In this document: piece by piece, positions 24,716-33,752 of the stretch
Layout of the letters: every line of letters begins with the position of its first letter
Position numbering within the stretch: the first letter of the stretch is position 1
Made by a program: the position numbers and the translations under genes
The notes under the pieces: model-generated
Database searches by the model: none
What the model saw: the letters and a program-made list of their open reading frames with translations, nothing else
Told to the model about the DNA's origin: nothing
From: Bacteroidales bacterium
Lineage (GTDB): Bacteria; Bacteroidota; Bacteroidia; Bacteroidales; UBA932
Direction of reading: 5' to 3'
NCBI GenBank assembly: GCA_004552615.1
Contig: SFNZ01000007.1
Location: 1 to 39,217, forward strand
DNA length: 39,217 nt

Positions 24716-25750
24716 ATGATGAAATTATACAGCAAAGCCGCCCTGGCTGCCGCAACATTGCTGACGGCGGTCTGCCCGGCGCTCTCCGGACAGGAGAAGG
24801 ACAGGGGAGTCGTGGAACTTTCCGTATGCTTTATGCGCGAGAAACCCGGCTATGAGGAGGAACTCGGCAACCAGGCCCTCATGGGTACCCCGGTGGAGAT
24901 ACTCGGCAAGGAAGGCTACTGGTTGAAAATCAAGTCCCCGGAGCCTTATGTCGCATGGGTCAATGAAATGGCGGTCACCCTGATGGACAGCCTTGAAGTC
25001 AAGTCCTATATTGCCGACCCGAAATATATATGCGTGGCCAAGCAGTCCGAGATATGGACGTCCCCTTCGTCCAAATCCCTCAGGGTCTGCGACCTCGTGC
25101 AGGGGGACATTGTAAGGATATGGTACAATGACAAGGGGCGTCCGGTGAAGTCCGGCGGCTGCCTCGGTGTCATATTGCCATCCGGGAGGAAAGGCTATGT
25201 CCGGGCGGAAGACCTGCAGGATTTCTCTTCATGGGCCGGTTCGAGGCAGGCTACGGCGGACAATGTGGTAAATACCGCAATGTCCTTCAACGGAGCACCT
25301 TACATGTGGGGAGGCGCTTCTTCCAAGGCTTTCGACTGCAGCGGCCTGACGAGGACGGCGTTCCTGCTGAACGGTGTCCTTCTTCCGCGGAACGCCTCGC
25401 AGCAGGTGCACTCCGGCATTGAGGTGAACATCGACGAACTCAAGGCCGCCCTCGCTGTCCCGGGCGCTCCGGTGACGTCTTTCGGGGATCTCCAGAAAGG
25501 CGATCTCCTCTTTTTCGGCAGGAAGGGTGCTGACGGAAGGGAAAGGATAACGCACGTCGGCCTTTACATAGGTGGAGGACGCCTGATACATTCCTCCCAC
25601 ATGGTTAGGATCAATTCCCTCAATCCTGCTGAGCCGGACTATTATACCGGAAGCACGAGGCTGTTGAAGGCCAGGAGGATGTGTGCGCCGGACGGGACTC
25701 CTTACACTGAGCCGCTCATCAAGGACAGCCCGTATTATTTTTCGAAGTAA
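24716..25750 (+). CDS. Secreted SH3 / NlpC-P60 cysteine peptidase
   Basis: The protein has 344 residues. It has a signal peptide (about 1-24), two bacterial SH3-like regions (about 30-90 and 100-170) and a C40 NlpC/P60 domain (about 180-335). The catalytic Cys208 lies in FDCSGLT, the His in THVGLYIGGG and a third polar residue in LIHSS. Such enzymes cut gamma-D-Glu-diaminopimelate bonds in peptide stems or cell-wall fragments. The start may be either of two adjacent ATGs (24716 or 24719). It is probably co-transcribed with dacB. Confidence 0.92.
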   Translation: MMKLYSKAALAAATLLTAVCPALSGQEKDRGVVELSVCFMREKPGYEEELGNQALMGTPVEILGKEGYWLKIKSPEPYVAWVNEMAVTLMDSLEVKSYIADPKYICVAKQSEIWTSPSSKSLRVCDLVQGDIVRIWYNDKGRPVKSGGCLGVILPSGRKGYVRAEDLQDFSSWAGSRQATADNVVNTAMSFNGAPYMWGGASSKAFDCSGLTRTAFLLNGVLLPRNASQQVHSGIEVNIDELKAALAVPGAPVTSFGDLQKGDLLFFGRKGADGRERITHVGLYIGGGRLIHSSHMVRINSLNPAEPDYYTGSTRLLKARRMCAPDGTPYTEPLIKDSPYYFSK

Positions 25751-25760
25751 GTCTCATATC

Positions 25761-25791
25761 TTTGTGTTTTGCCGGAAAAATGCTAAATTTG
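25761..25791 (+). promoter_or_regulatory. Promoter of the 106-residue conserved protein
   Basis: TTTG at 25761-25764 and TAAATTTG at 25784-25791 are 19 bases apart. The -33 TTTG is itself the end of another possible -7 box, TATCTTTG (25757-25764). Confidence 0.75.
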
Positions 25792-25828
25792 CAACGTTTG
25801 AATGAAACCTGTATAATACACGATAATT

Positions 25829-26149
25829 ATGAATCTAAGAGACTTTAAAAAAGACGTCGATTATTTCGTAGGCGAATTTGTCGATGACTGCACATTGTTC
25901 ATGAGCGTCAATCCTCATAAGGATACGGAGAAAATAGCTGCCGTCATCGATGAGGCTGTCGATCTCTATAATGACATGAAGGACAGGGCCAATACCAAGT
26001 TCAAGAGAAGTAAGGACAGGGAGAAGGCCAAGGCTGAGAGGAAAGCCAGGAAAGACTGGTTCGCAGGACTCCGCAAGGAGATGTTCGAGAGAGTGGATGC
26101 TCTTTACGAGAAACTCAGCAATATCGTAGCCGGAAAGGACGGGGAATAA
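25829..26149 (+). CDS. Small charged helical protein, unknown function
   Basis: This 106-residue cytoplasmic protein is almost wholly helical by composition. The N-terminal half is acidic (DYFVGEFVDDCTLFM), and a central basic stretch (about 55-75, KFKRSKDREKAKAERKARK) could be a coiled coil or nucleic-acid-binding helix. There is no signal peptide or membrane segment. It has a good promoter and its own terminator, so it is expressed alone. I recall similar proteins across Bacteroidales without a known role. Confidence 0.8.
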   Translation: MNLRDFKKDVDYFVGEFVDDCTLFMSVNPHKDTEKIAAVIDEAVDLYNDMKDRANTKFKRSKDREKAKAERKARKDWFAGLRKEMFERVDALYEKLSNIVAGKDGE

Positions 26150-26180
26150 TACCCTGTCTTGTCCGCTCACAGGAATCGGG

Positions 26181-26217
26181 AGGATGACCAGCGACTGTGG
26201 CCGTCCTCTTTGTTTTT
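26181..26217 (+). terminator. Terminator of the 106-residue protein gene
   Basis: AGGATGACCA pairs with TGGCCGTCCT (one mismatch, one wobble) around a 7-base loop, followed by CTTTGTTTTT. It lies 31 bases after the stop codon. Confidence 0.75.
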
Positions 26218-26245
26218 GTGGTTATTATTCTGCCAACGTCCTGAT

Positions 26246-27232
26246 ATGGAATGGATTCCGGATTATTTCCCGGACGGGAAACGATACAATACTTTCGTGG
26301 GATATTACAGGCGCCTCTATGGGGAGCGCCTGCAGAAACTCGTGATTGATGCCGGGTTCACATGCCCAAACAGGGACGGGACAGTGGGCCGGGGAGGCTG
26401 CTCGTTCTGTGACAATGCAGCTTTTCACCCGGCCTACAGCACATCCGGAAAGCCGATAGCAATGCAGATAGACGAGGGCATCGGATTCCATCAGGTGCGC
26501 TATCGCAATACCAGACATTATCTGGCATATTTCCAGTCATATTCAAACACTTACGCACCGCTCTCGCGACTTGCCTCCCTGTATTCGGAAGCCTTGTCCC
26601 ATCCTTCCGTGGTGGGTATAGTCATAGGTACCAGGCCTGACTGCGTGGACGAGGAGAAACTCGACTGGCTCGCCGGACTCAGGACCGGTAAAGTCCTGCC
26701 CGGCTGGAGGCGTGACGGGTTCGACAGGCCGGTAGTCAAGGTGGAGTACGGTATTGAATCCTGCCATGACCGGACTCTGGAACGGGTTGGCCGCGGCCAT
26801 GGAGTGGAGGTGGCCGTGCAGGCGGTGAAGATGTCCGCCGAGAGGGGACTGGAACCCGGAGCTCATTTCATATTGGGGCTTCCGGGCGAGACGAGGGAGA
26901 TGCTTATAGACCAATGCGGGTTCATTTCCTCCATGCCTCTGCACTCCGTCAAGTTCCACCAGCTCCAGATAGTAAAGGGAACCCGTATCGAACAGGAATA
27001 CTCTGCTCATCCGGAAGATTTCTATATGCCTGAACTTCCTGAATATCTTGATCTTGTGTGCGACATTCTGGAACGTCTGCGCCCGGACCTGCTCATAGAA
27101 AGGGTCGCCGGCGAAGTTCCTCCCCGTTTCGTGCGGGAAACCAAATGGGGGCTCATACGCAATTTCCAGATTCTCCACATGCTCGACGACATGCTCGAGG
27201 AAAGAGATACTTGGCAGGGCCGTTTGTTTTAA
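26246..27232 (+). CDS. TIGR01212-type radical SAM protein (YhcC-like)
   Basis: The protein has 328 residues. The iron-sulfur cysteines are Cys40, Cys52 and Cys55 in CPNRDGTVGRGGCSFC. This is the spaced arrangement of the TIGR01212/YhcC family rather than the CxxxCxxC of most radical SAM enzymes. Further family features are HYLAYFQSYSNTYAP (about 92-106), the GTRPDC loop, and a central VEYGIES. The exact reaction is not established; a role in RNA or metabolite modification is usually supposed. The ATG at 26246 is chosen because the frame further upstream runs through the preceding terminator. Confidence 0.92.
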   Translation: MEWIPDYFPDGKRYNTFVGYYRRLYGERLQKLVIDAGFTCPNRDGTVGRGGCSFCDNAAFHPAYSTSGKPIAMQIDEGIGFHQVRYRNTRHYLAYFQSYSNTYAPLSRLASLYSEALSHPSVVGIVIGTRPDCVDEEKLDWLAGLRTGKVLPGWRRDGFDRPVVKVEYGIESCHDRTLERVGRGHGVEVAVQAVKMSAERGLEPGAHFILGLPGETREMLIDQCGFISSMPLHSVKFHQLQIVKGTRIEQEYSAHPEDFYMPELPEYLDLVCDILERLRPDLLIERVAGEVPPRFVRETKWGLIRNFQILHMLDDMLEERDTWQGRLF

Positions 27233-27253
27233 TGCAGATATTTTGTATCTTTG
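27223..27253 (+). promoter_or_regulatory. Promoter of guaB
   Basis: TTTG at 27223-27226 and TATCTTTG at 27246-27253 are 19 bases apart. The -33 element lies inside the last codons of the radical SAM gene. The leader is only about 13 bases. Confidence 0.85.
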
Positions 27254-27272
27254 CCCAAATATTCTTATCACA

Positions 27273-28748
27273 ATGCAGAGATTCGTAACTCCTGAGATTC
27301 CCGAAGGGCTCACCTTCGATGATGTTTTACTTGTTCCTGCCCGTTCGGAGGTTCTTCCGAGGGATGTGGATGTATCTACGAAATTTACGACAGACCTTGC
27401 TCTCCGCACACCGATAGTATCCTCGGCGATGGATACCGTGACCGAAGCTGATCTGGCTATTGCAATGGCCCGTGCAGGCGGTATCGGCGTGATTCACAAG
27501 AACATGAGTATCGAAGCCCAGTGCGAGCAGGTCCGCAGGGTGAAACGCGCCGAGAACGGCATGATATACGACCCTGTGACCATCAGCCCTGATTCCACCG
27601 TCGGTGACGCGCTCGCTCTCATGGCCAAGCATCACATTGGCGGAATCCCTGTGGTGGATGCCAACAATTTCCTCATCGGAATCGTCACGAACCGCGACCT
27701 CCGTTTCCAGGATGACAGGAAGCGCCCGATCGTTGAGGTCATGACTTCCGAGAATATTGTGACCGCGAAAAAAGGCATCAGCCTCGAGGAGGCAACCTGC
27801 ATATTGAGAAGTACCAAGGTCGAGAAACTTCCGGTAGTCGATACTGACGGAAAGATTGTAGGCCTCATCACCTACAAGGACCTCATGAAGATCAAGGACA
27901 ATCCTATCGCTTCCAAGGACAGCAAGGGCCGCCTGCTCGTAGCTGCCGCCGTGGGAGTCAAGTCCGACACACTCGACAGGATAGAGATGCTCGTCAGCGC
28001 CGGGGCCGATGCGGTCGTCATTGACACGGCACACGGACATTCCGTAGGCGTGCTCGGAGTAATTTCCAAGGCATGTGAGGCGTTCAGGGGACGTGACATC
28101 CAGATTGTTGCCGGCAATGTTGCCACAGGAGAAGGAGCAAAGGCCCTCGCGGATGCCGGAGTCAATGCCGTCAAGGTCGGAATCGGACCGGGATCAATCT
28201 GTACAACCCGTATCATTGCAGGAGTCGGAATGCCTCAGCTCACGGCCGTGATGCTTGCATCCAAGGCTCTTGAAGGAACAGGAGTCCCTGTCATCGCAGA
28301 CGGCGGAATCCGTTATTCGGGTGACATTGTCAAGGCTCTTGCCGCAGGCGCATCCACCATCATGGCCGGATCCCTGTTCGCAGGTACCGAGGAGTCTCCG
28401 GGAGAGACCATCATCCTGAACGGAAGGAAATTCAAGGCATACAGGGGAATGGGTTCCCTCGAGGCCATGGAGCACGGTTCCAAGGACCGTTATTTCCAGG
28501 ATATGGAAGAGGACGTCAAGAAACTCGTTCCGGAAGGCATCGTGGCGCAGGTTCCGTTCAAGGGTACCGTATCCGAGGTGGTTTACCAGCTTGTCGGAGG
28601 TCTCCGTGCTGGTATGGGCTATGTCGGAGCCAAGGATATTGACACCCTCCGTTCTGCCAAGTTCGTACGTATCACCAATGCGGGATACCTTGAGAGTCAT
28701 CCGCACGATGTCACCATCACCAAGGAGTCCCCTAACTATTCGAGATAG
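27273..28748 (+). CDS. guaB: Inosine-5'-monophosphate dehydrogenase
   Basis: GuaB oxidises IMP to XMP with NAD, the committed step of guanine nucleotide synthesis. The protein has 491 residues. It shows LTFDDVLLVPA near the start, two CBS domains (about 95-205), the catalytic Cys310 in GPGSICTTR and the mobile flap region YRGMGS. I chose the ATG at 27273 (MQRFVTP). A longer frame from 27243 would begin inside the promoter. The gene for a SurA-like lipoprotein begins 2 bases after its stop. Confidence 0.97.
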   Translation: MQRFVTPEIPEGLTFDDVLLVPARSEVLPRDVDVSTKFTTDLALRTPIVSSAMDTVTEADLAIAMARAGGIGVIHKNMSIEAQCEQVRRVKRAENGMIYDPVTISPDSTVGDALALMAKHHIGGIPVVDANNFLIGIVTNRDLRFQDDRKRPIVEVMTSENIVTAKKGISLEEATCILRSTKVEKLPVVDTDGKIVGLITYKDLMKIKDNPIASKDSKGRLLVAAAVGVKSDTLDRIEMLVSAGADAVVIDTAHGHSVGVLGVISKACEAFRGRDIQIVAGNVATGEGAKALADAGVNAVKVGIGPGSICTTRIIAGVGMPQLTAVMLASKALEGTGVPVIADGGIRYSGDIVKALAAGASTIMAGSLFAGTEESPGETIILNGRKFKAYRGMGSLEAMEHGSKDRYFQDMEEDVKKLVPEGIVAQVPFKGTVSEVVYQLVGGLRAGMGYVGAKDIDTLRSAKFVRITNAGYLESHPHDVTITKESPNYSR

Positions 28749-28750
28749 AA

Positions 28751-29632
28751 GTGTCGATTCACTGGAGTGGACATAGACTGGCCTTATGGCTGATTGTAAT
28801 CGTCTTGCCGGCGTTCAATTCGTGCGAGACGATTACGTCATTTGTGCGGGGTCTCGGTTCAGGCCCTGTGGTGGCCAAGGTGGGAAGCCACAAACTCTAC
28901 GCTTCGGAGCTTTCCGCCTATATTCCGGACAATGCGTCTCCGGAGGACAGCACCAGGCTGGCCCTGCAGTATATCAACACCTGGGCGTCCGACCAGCTGT
29001 TCACCGACATTGCCGGGAAGGAACTCTCCAAGACCGAGAAGAACGTGGACCGCGAGCTGGAAGACTACAGGCATTCTCTCCTGAAATACAGGTACGAGCA
29101 GAAATACATCAACCAGAGGCTCGACACCGCGGTTTCCCGTGCCCAGGTCGAGAAGTATTACGAGGACCACAAGGCGAATTTCAAACTCGACCTTCCGATA
29201 GCGCGGGCAGTGTTCATGTGCATTTCCGAGGAGTCTCCCAATCTGGAAATAATCAAGAAGAAGATGAGGTCGGACAAGCCGGAGGTGCGGGTTGAGGCGG
29301 ACAGCATAGCCTATTCCTCCGCTTTCCGCTACACTGATTTCGGAAATACGTGGGTGGACCTGGTGAAGCTTTCCAGGGAATTCGGGACGGATTACGGCAC
29401 GGTGCTTTCTTCAATGAAGGACGGTATGGTCCAGATTCCTGACGGAAACGGCAACCTGAACATACTGTTCATCTTTTCCCTGATGAGGGCAGGCGAGACA
29501 GGGCCGGTGGATTACTACCAGGAAAGAATCAAAGATATTATACTCAGTTCCAGAAAACAGGCGCTTCTTACAGGTTTGGAACAGGACTTGTTAGAAAACG
29601 CACGCAATCAGGAAAATTTCGTGATATATTGA
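28751..29632 (+). CDS. SurA-like lipoprotein without an evident PPIase domain
   Basis: This 293-residue protein has a lipoprotein signal ending in PAFNSC (Cys25). The mature part resembles the N-terminal chaperone region of SurA/PrsA proteins: VVAKVGSHKLYASELSAYIP, then a long helical stretch (about 60-140) ending in YYEDHKANF. A following region of about 150 residues is weakly related to parvulin domains but lacks clear active-site residues. It precedes a true SurA gene, so it probably helps outer membrane protein folding. The start is GTG at 28751, 2 bases after guaB; no ATG fits the signal peptide. Confidence 0.75.
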   Translation: MSIHWSGHRLALWLIVIVLPAFNSCETITSFVRGLGSGPVVAKVGSHKLYASELSAYIPDNASPEDSTRLALQYINTWASDQLFTDIAGKELSKTEKNVDRELEDYRHSLLKYRYEQKYINQRLDTAVSRAQVEKYYEDHKANFKLDLPIARAVFMCISEESPNLEIIKKKMRSDKPEVRVEADSIAYSSAFRYTDFGNTWVDLVKLSREFGTDYGTVLSSMKDGMVQIPDGNGNLNILFIFSLMRAGETGPVDYYQERIKDIILSSRKQALLTGLEQDLLENARNQENFVIY

Positions 29633-29654
29633 CCGTTCATATTAAAATACGGAT

Positions 29655-31043
29655 ATGAAGAATGTTCTTAGGATTTTGATGGCCGCGCTTTTGGCCGTGC
29701 CAGTCTCTGCCAATGCGCAGAAATATCAGAATGGACTGGTGGACAAGACAGTTGCAGTCGTGGGAAATGAGATGATATCACTCTCGCAGCTCGAGGGTGA
29801 AATCATGTCAATGCGTCTTAACGGAATGTATTTCTCCGACAGGAACGTGCGATGCGAACAGCTCGAGAAGATGCTTGAGTCCAAGCTCTTCCTGATGCAG
29901 GCCCGCGTGGACTCCCTTACCGTGAATCAGGAGATGGTGGCCAGCCAGCTGAGCCAGCATATAGACCGTGTGCGCACGCAGCTCGGAGGCGACGAAGCCA
30001 TGGAATCCTATTTCGGCAAGCCTATCTACAGGTTGCGCCAGGAATGGCAGCAGCAGTTCGAGGACATGTCCCTGACCCAGCAGATGCAGGGAGAGATTGC
30101 GAGGAACATCCCGGACCTCACACCGCACGACGTGAAGGAGTATATCGCCGAGACTGATCCGGATGACCTGCCTTTGGTGCCGGTCAAGTACCAGCTCAGC
30201 CAGATATGCATATATCCTGACAGGGAAGCCGCCAATCTTGCCGTGAAGGAGAAACTTCTCAATATCCGTGAGCGCATCATCAACGGGGAGAAATTCTCCA
30301 CTCTCGCGAGAATCTATTCGGAAGACCCGGGGAGCGCGAGGAAAGGTGGAGAGCTCGGAATGGCGTCCAAGTCCATTTTCTGGCCGGCATTCTCCGACGC
30401 TGCGATGTCCCTCAAGCCGGGAGTGATTTCCCAGATAGTGGAGACTCCGGACGGATTCCATATCATCGAGGTGCTCGAGAAAAAGGGAGATATGTTCAAT
30501 GCGAGACACATCCTCATCAAGCCTTCATACACCGACCAGGACAGGCAGAAGGCTTTCCGCACCCTGGATTCACTGAAGACCGAGATCCAGAACAAGGCTG
30601 TCACATTCCAGCTTGCGGCCAAGTTCTATTCGCAGGACGAGCAGACGAGGACCAACGGCGGACAGATGGCCGACCAGTATACAGGCTCTTCATATTTCGA
30701 GATTGACCAGCTGAAACCGCAGGATTATGCGGCGATAAAGGATTTGCAGGAAGGTGAGATTTCCGACCCGGTGGAATCTGTCGATGACGAGGGCAACAAC
30801 GGCAATACCATCTACAAGATTATCCGTGTGGACAAGATTATTCCTTCGCACATCGCGTCTTTTGACAAGGACTACAGCGCACTTGCCGACGAAACCAAGC
30901 TGAAAAAGCAGAATGAGGCTGTATCCGAGTTCATTGACAGCAAGATAAAGACTACTTACATCATCATTGACCCACTTTTCAAGGATTGCGATTTCTCCCG
31001 TGAGGGCTGGAACAATATCGCCCGGAAGGGAGTAGCGGAATAG
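29655..31043 (+). CDS. SurA-type periplasmic peptidyl-prolyl isomerase/chaperone
   Basis: The protein has 462 residues with a signal peptide ending in VSANAQ (about 1-22). A SurA N-terminal chaperone domain (about 30-165, starting with VDKTVAVVGNEMISLSQLEGEI) is followed by two parvulin domains: about 174-278, with FSTLARIYSEDPGSARKGG, and about 280-395, with ARHILI. It escorts unfolded outer membrane proteins across the periplasm. The neighbours are a SurA-like lipoprotein before it and an OstA-like protein 10 bases after it, an envelope-biogenesis set. Confidence 0.92.
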   Translation: MKNVLRILMAALLAVPVSANAQKYQNGLVDKTVAVVGNEMISLSQLEGEIMSMRLNGMYFSDRNVRCEQLEKMLESKLFLMQARVDSLTVNQEMVASQLSQHIDRVRTQLGGDEAMESYFGKPIYRLRQEWQQQFEDMSLTQQMQGEIARNIPDLTPHDVKEYIAETDPDDLPLVPVKYQLSQICIYPDREAANLAVKEKLLNIRERIINGEKFSTLARIYSEDPGSARKGGELGMASKSIFWPAFSDAAMSLKPGVISQIVETPDGFHIIEVLEKKGDMFNARHILIKPSYTDQDRQKAFRTLDSLKTEIQNKAVTFQLAAKFYSQDEQTRTNGGQMADQYTGSSYFEIDQLKPQDYAAIKDLQEGEISDPVESVDDEGNNGNTIYKIIRVDKIIPSHIASFDKDYSALADETKLKKQNEAVSEFIDSKIKTTYIIIDPLFKDCDFSREGWNNIARKGVAE

Positions 31044-31053
31044 AAGTGCTCTT

Positions 31054-33723
31054 ATGGCATTCAGAAGGTTTTTGATATCGGCGGCTTTGACCGTCATTGC
31101 GGTACTCCGCCTGTCTGCACAGGAAAACGGCAGCCAGGTGGATTCGCTTGTGCGCCTGCTGAGTGCCAAGTCCATGCAGCTGATCGAGAAGAACGGAGTG
31201 GATTTCCGCAAGGTTACCGGACCGGCCCGCTTTCTCCACAATGACACTTTCCTCATCTGCGACACCGCTCTCTGGAATGTGAATACCAATGAGATATTCG
31301 CCATAAACAATGTGAAGATTCTTCAGGACCAGACAGTCCTCACAAGTGACCGGCTCACCTATTATGTCGACAGGGACCTGGCGGAGTTCCGCGGCTCCCT
31401 TGTGCAGCTCGAGGACAAGGACAGGAACATTCTCAGGACCGAGAATCTGGACTACAACACGAGGGACAGTGTGGCCGTATTCTTCCACGGTGGGTCCATG
31501 AAGGACAAGGACGGGCAGATAATCGAAAGTGTCACAGGAACTTATGATTCCAAGGCCAAGACTTTCACCTTCAATGAGAATGTGAATATGTTCACGGACA
31601 GCATATTCGTCAGGACCACCAATCTCATATACGATTCCGGGATCAATGTAGCCAGGTTCGGCTTCGGTACCGACGCATGGCAGGAAGACAATATGCTTTC
31701 GTCCAATTCGGGATGGTATGACCGGAACAGGGACATTTTCCTTTTCAACCGGAATGTCCACGGCATGAGTGAAGACCAGGAGGGATGGGCGGATTCCCTG
31801 TATTATTACAAGTATTCCGGGGACATCGAACTTCTAGGTAATGCCCAGGTCATGGATACGACGAGGGATGTGTCTGCCCTGGCGGGAAGGATTTATTATT
31901 CCGATTCCCTTGCCCGGATAGTCATGACTCGCAAGCCTGTCGTCATAGGTATAATGGAGTCGGAAAATACAGCTCCGGATTCTGTATATTTCGGTGCGGA
32001 CACCATAGTCAGCAGGAGCCTAATGCGTTTCCAGATAGATACCGCGCAGATAGTCAATTCCAAGGCCAGGCTTGACGGACTTGCCGTTGATGCAGTGACC
32101 AATTATCGGCAGAAGGCTGCCAAAGCTGCAGCGGAAGCGGCTGCCAAGGCTGCCGAGGGGGACCCAAACAGGCCTCCTCAAAACAGGACCAGGGACAATC
32201 AGGCTCAGCAGGCATCCCAACCGGAAGTTCCTCAAACCCAGCCGGAAGTTCCTGAGGAAACTGAAGATGAGGAATTGCCGCCTGCGGATTCCCTGAAAGT
32301 TGTGGCGGATTCCCTGAAGGCGCCTTTGGATTCGCTCTTGGCAGGCCCTGATTCATTGTCAATTGCGCGGGATTCATTGTCAGTTGCCGGTGATTCTCTT
32401 TCGATGGCCTCAGACTCACTTGCCGCAGAGGTTCCTGTCGTCCTGGATTCCACGAAATTCAATTTCATCACAGCCATAGGCAATGTCAAGATTTTCAAGT
32501 CTGATATCCAGATGGCCTGTGATTCACTTGAATATTGCGATCTGGACTCGCTTGTGCGTCTTTACCGGAATCCTCTTGTATGGAATGAAGGTAACAGGCA
32601 GTATTCTGCCGACAGCCTTTATGCCGTCATACGCAACAATGCCCTCGAGAAAGCCAGCCTCATGTCCAATGCCTTCGTCATTGTCCAGGAGGATACCCTG
32701 TGTTTCGACCAGATACGGGCGACGGAGATGCTTGCATATTTTGACACCACAGGTGCGTTGAGGCGTTTTGATGCGCTCGGTGACGCCAATGCCATTTTCT
32801 ATCTCCAGGAAGACAGCGTCTATGCCACTGTCAACAAGAGCTCCGCCAAGATGCTTTATGCCACCTTCGCGGATGGCAGCCTGGACCGTGCCCATTATTT
32901 CGAGGATGCCAAGACGGACGTGTATCCGCTTGCCCAGATGAGATCTGACGAGCGTGTCCTGAAGGGATTCAACTGGCTTCCTGAAAAACGGCCTCGCGGA
33001 AAGTTCGACATATCGCCGCTCTCTTTGCGCGAGACGCAGAGAAAGACCTACAGTGCCCGCCCGAAGACTACTTTCAAATTTACTGACAAGTACTTCCCCG
33101 GATATATGTCCGGAGTTTACAAGCAGATAGCGGATGGAAAGATTGCAAAGCAGAGGGCTGCTGCGAGGAAGAAGGCGGCTCCGGATGCTCAGGTCCCGCA
33201 GGATTCATTGGCGGTTGCCGATTCCATGGCTACAGCAGTCCTGCCTCCAGTGGATTCCCTTTCAGTAAAGGAGGATTCCCTTGCCCGGAAAGGACGTATT
33301 CCGTCGGCGGACTCATTGTCCGTGACCAGGGATTCGTTGTCGGTTGCGGCGGATTCCATTGCCCAAAAGGAAACGGCACCTGACCCTAAGGCTTTGAAGG
33401 CTGCTGCGAAAGCTGCCAAGATTGCCGAGCGTGAGGCGAAGTGGGCAAGGCTCGACAGTCTTGATGCCGCCAAGGCCCAGGCCAAGCTTGACAAGAAAGC
33501 AGCCAAGCTCCGCGCCAAGAAACTCGAGGCCATCAAGGCCATGAACAAGCAGGAACAGAAGGACAATGCCAGACTTGAGCGTTACAGGCAGCGCTATGTC
33601 CGCAAAAAAGCGAAGGAAGATGCCCGTGCCGCCGCCAAGTCCGAAAAATCTGATGAGTCCGAAAAAATCGGGAAAAGGCCGTCTCCTGTCACTGATGAAC
33701 CTGACCCCATCAGTCTACAATAA
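31054..33723 (+). CDS. OstA/LptA-like protein with DSLS repeats and a basic C-terminal tail
   Basis: The protein has 889 residues with a signal peptide ending in RLSAQ (about 1-23). Two OstA/LptA-like beta regions are seen: about 30-350 (with NNVKILQDQTVLTSDRLTYY) and about 475-690 (with GNVKIFKSDIQMACDSLEY). LptA-type domains carry lipopolysaccharide across the periplasm, and LptA-like proteins of this size are typical of Bacteroidota. Between and after these regions lie low-complexity parts: an Ala/Pro/Gln-rich linker, a seven-residue repeat of the type DSLSxAx (about 420-470 and again 705-775), and a Lys/Ala/Arg-rich tail (about 785-880). It is the last gene after surA. Confidence 0.85.
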   Translation: MAFRRFLISAALTVIAVLRLSAQENGSQVDSLVRLLSAKSMQLIEKNGVDFRKVTGPARFLHNDTFLICDTALWNVNTNEIFAINNVKILQDQTVLTSDRLTYYVDRDLAEFRGSLVQLEDKDRNILRTENLDYNTRDSVAVFFHGGSMKDKDGQIIESVTGTYDSKAKTFTFNENVNMFTDSIFVRTTNLIYDSGINVARFGFGTDAWQEDNMLSSNSGWYDRNRDIFLFNRNVHGMSEDQEGWADSLYYYKYSGDIELLGNAQVMDTTRDVSALAGRIYYSDSLARIVMTRKPVVIGIMESENTAPDSVYFGADTIVSRSLMRFQIDTAQIVNSKARLDGLAVDAVTNYRQKAAKAAAEAAAKAAEGDPNRPPQNRTRDNQAQQASQPEVPQTQPEVPEETEDEELPPADSLKVVADSLKAPLDSLLAGPDSLSIARDSLSVAGDSLSMASDSLAAEVPVVLDSTKFNFITAIGNVKIFKSDIQMACDSLEYCDLDSLVRLYRNPLVWNEGNRQYSADSLYAVIRNNALEKASLMSNAFVIVQEDTLCFDQIRATEMLAYFDTTGALRRFDALGDANAIFYLQEDSVYATVNKSSAKMLYATFADGSLDRAHYFEDAKTDVYPLAQMRSDERVLKGFNWLPEKRPRGKFDISPLSLRETQRKTYSARPKTTFKFTDKYFPGYMSGVYKQIADGKIAKQRAAARKKAAPDAQVPQDSLAVADSMATAVLPPVDSLSVKEDSLARKGRIPSADSLSVTRDSLSVAADSIAQKETAPDPKALKAAAKAAKIAEREAKWARLDSLDAAKAQAKLDKKAAKLRAKKLEAIKAMNKQEQKDNARLERYRQRYVRKKAKEDARAAAKSEKSDESEKIGKRPSPVTDEPDPISLQ

Positions 33724-33727
33724 AGAA

Positions 33728-33745
33728 GCTGACCTTTTGGTCAGC
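33728..33745. terminator. Bidirectional terminator between the OstA-like gene and pepT
   Basis: GCTGACC (33728-33734) pairs perfectly with GGTCAGC (33739-33745) around TTTT. It lies 4 bases after one stop and 7 bases before the end of the convergent gene. Confidence 0.65.
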
Positions 33746-33752
33746 CTCACTC

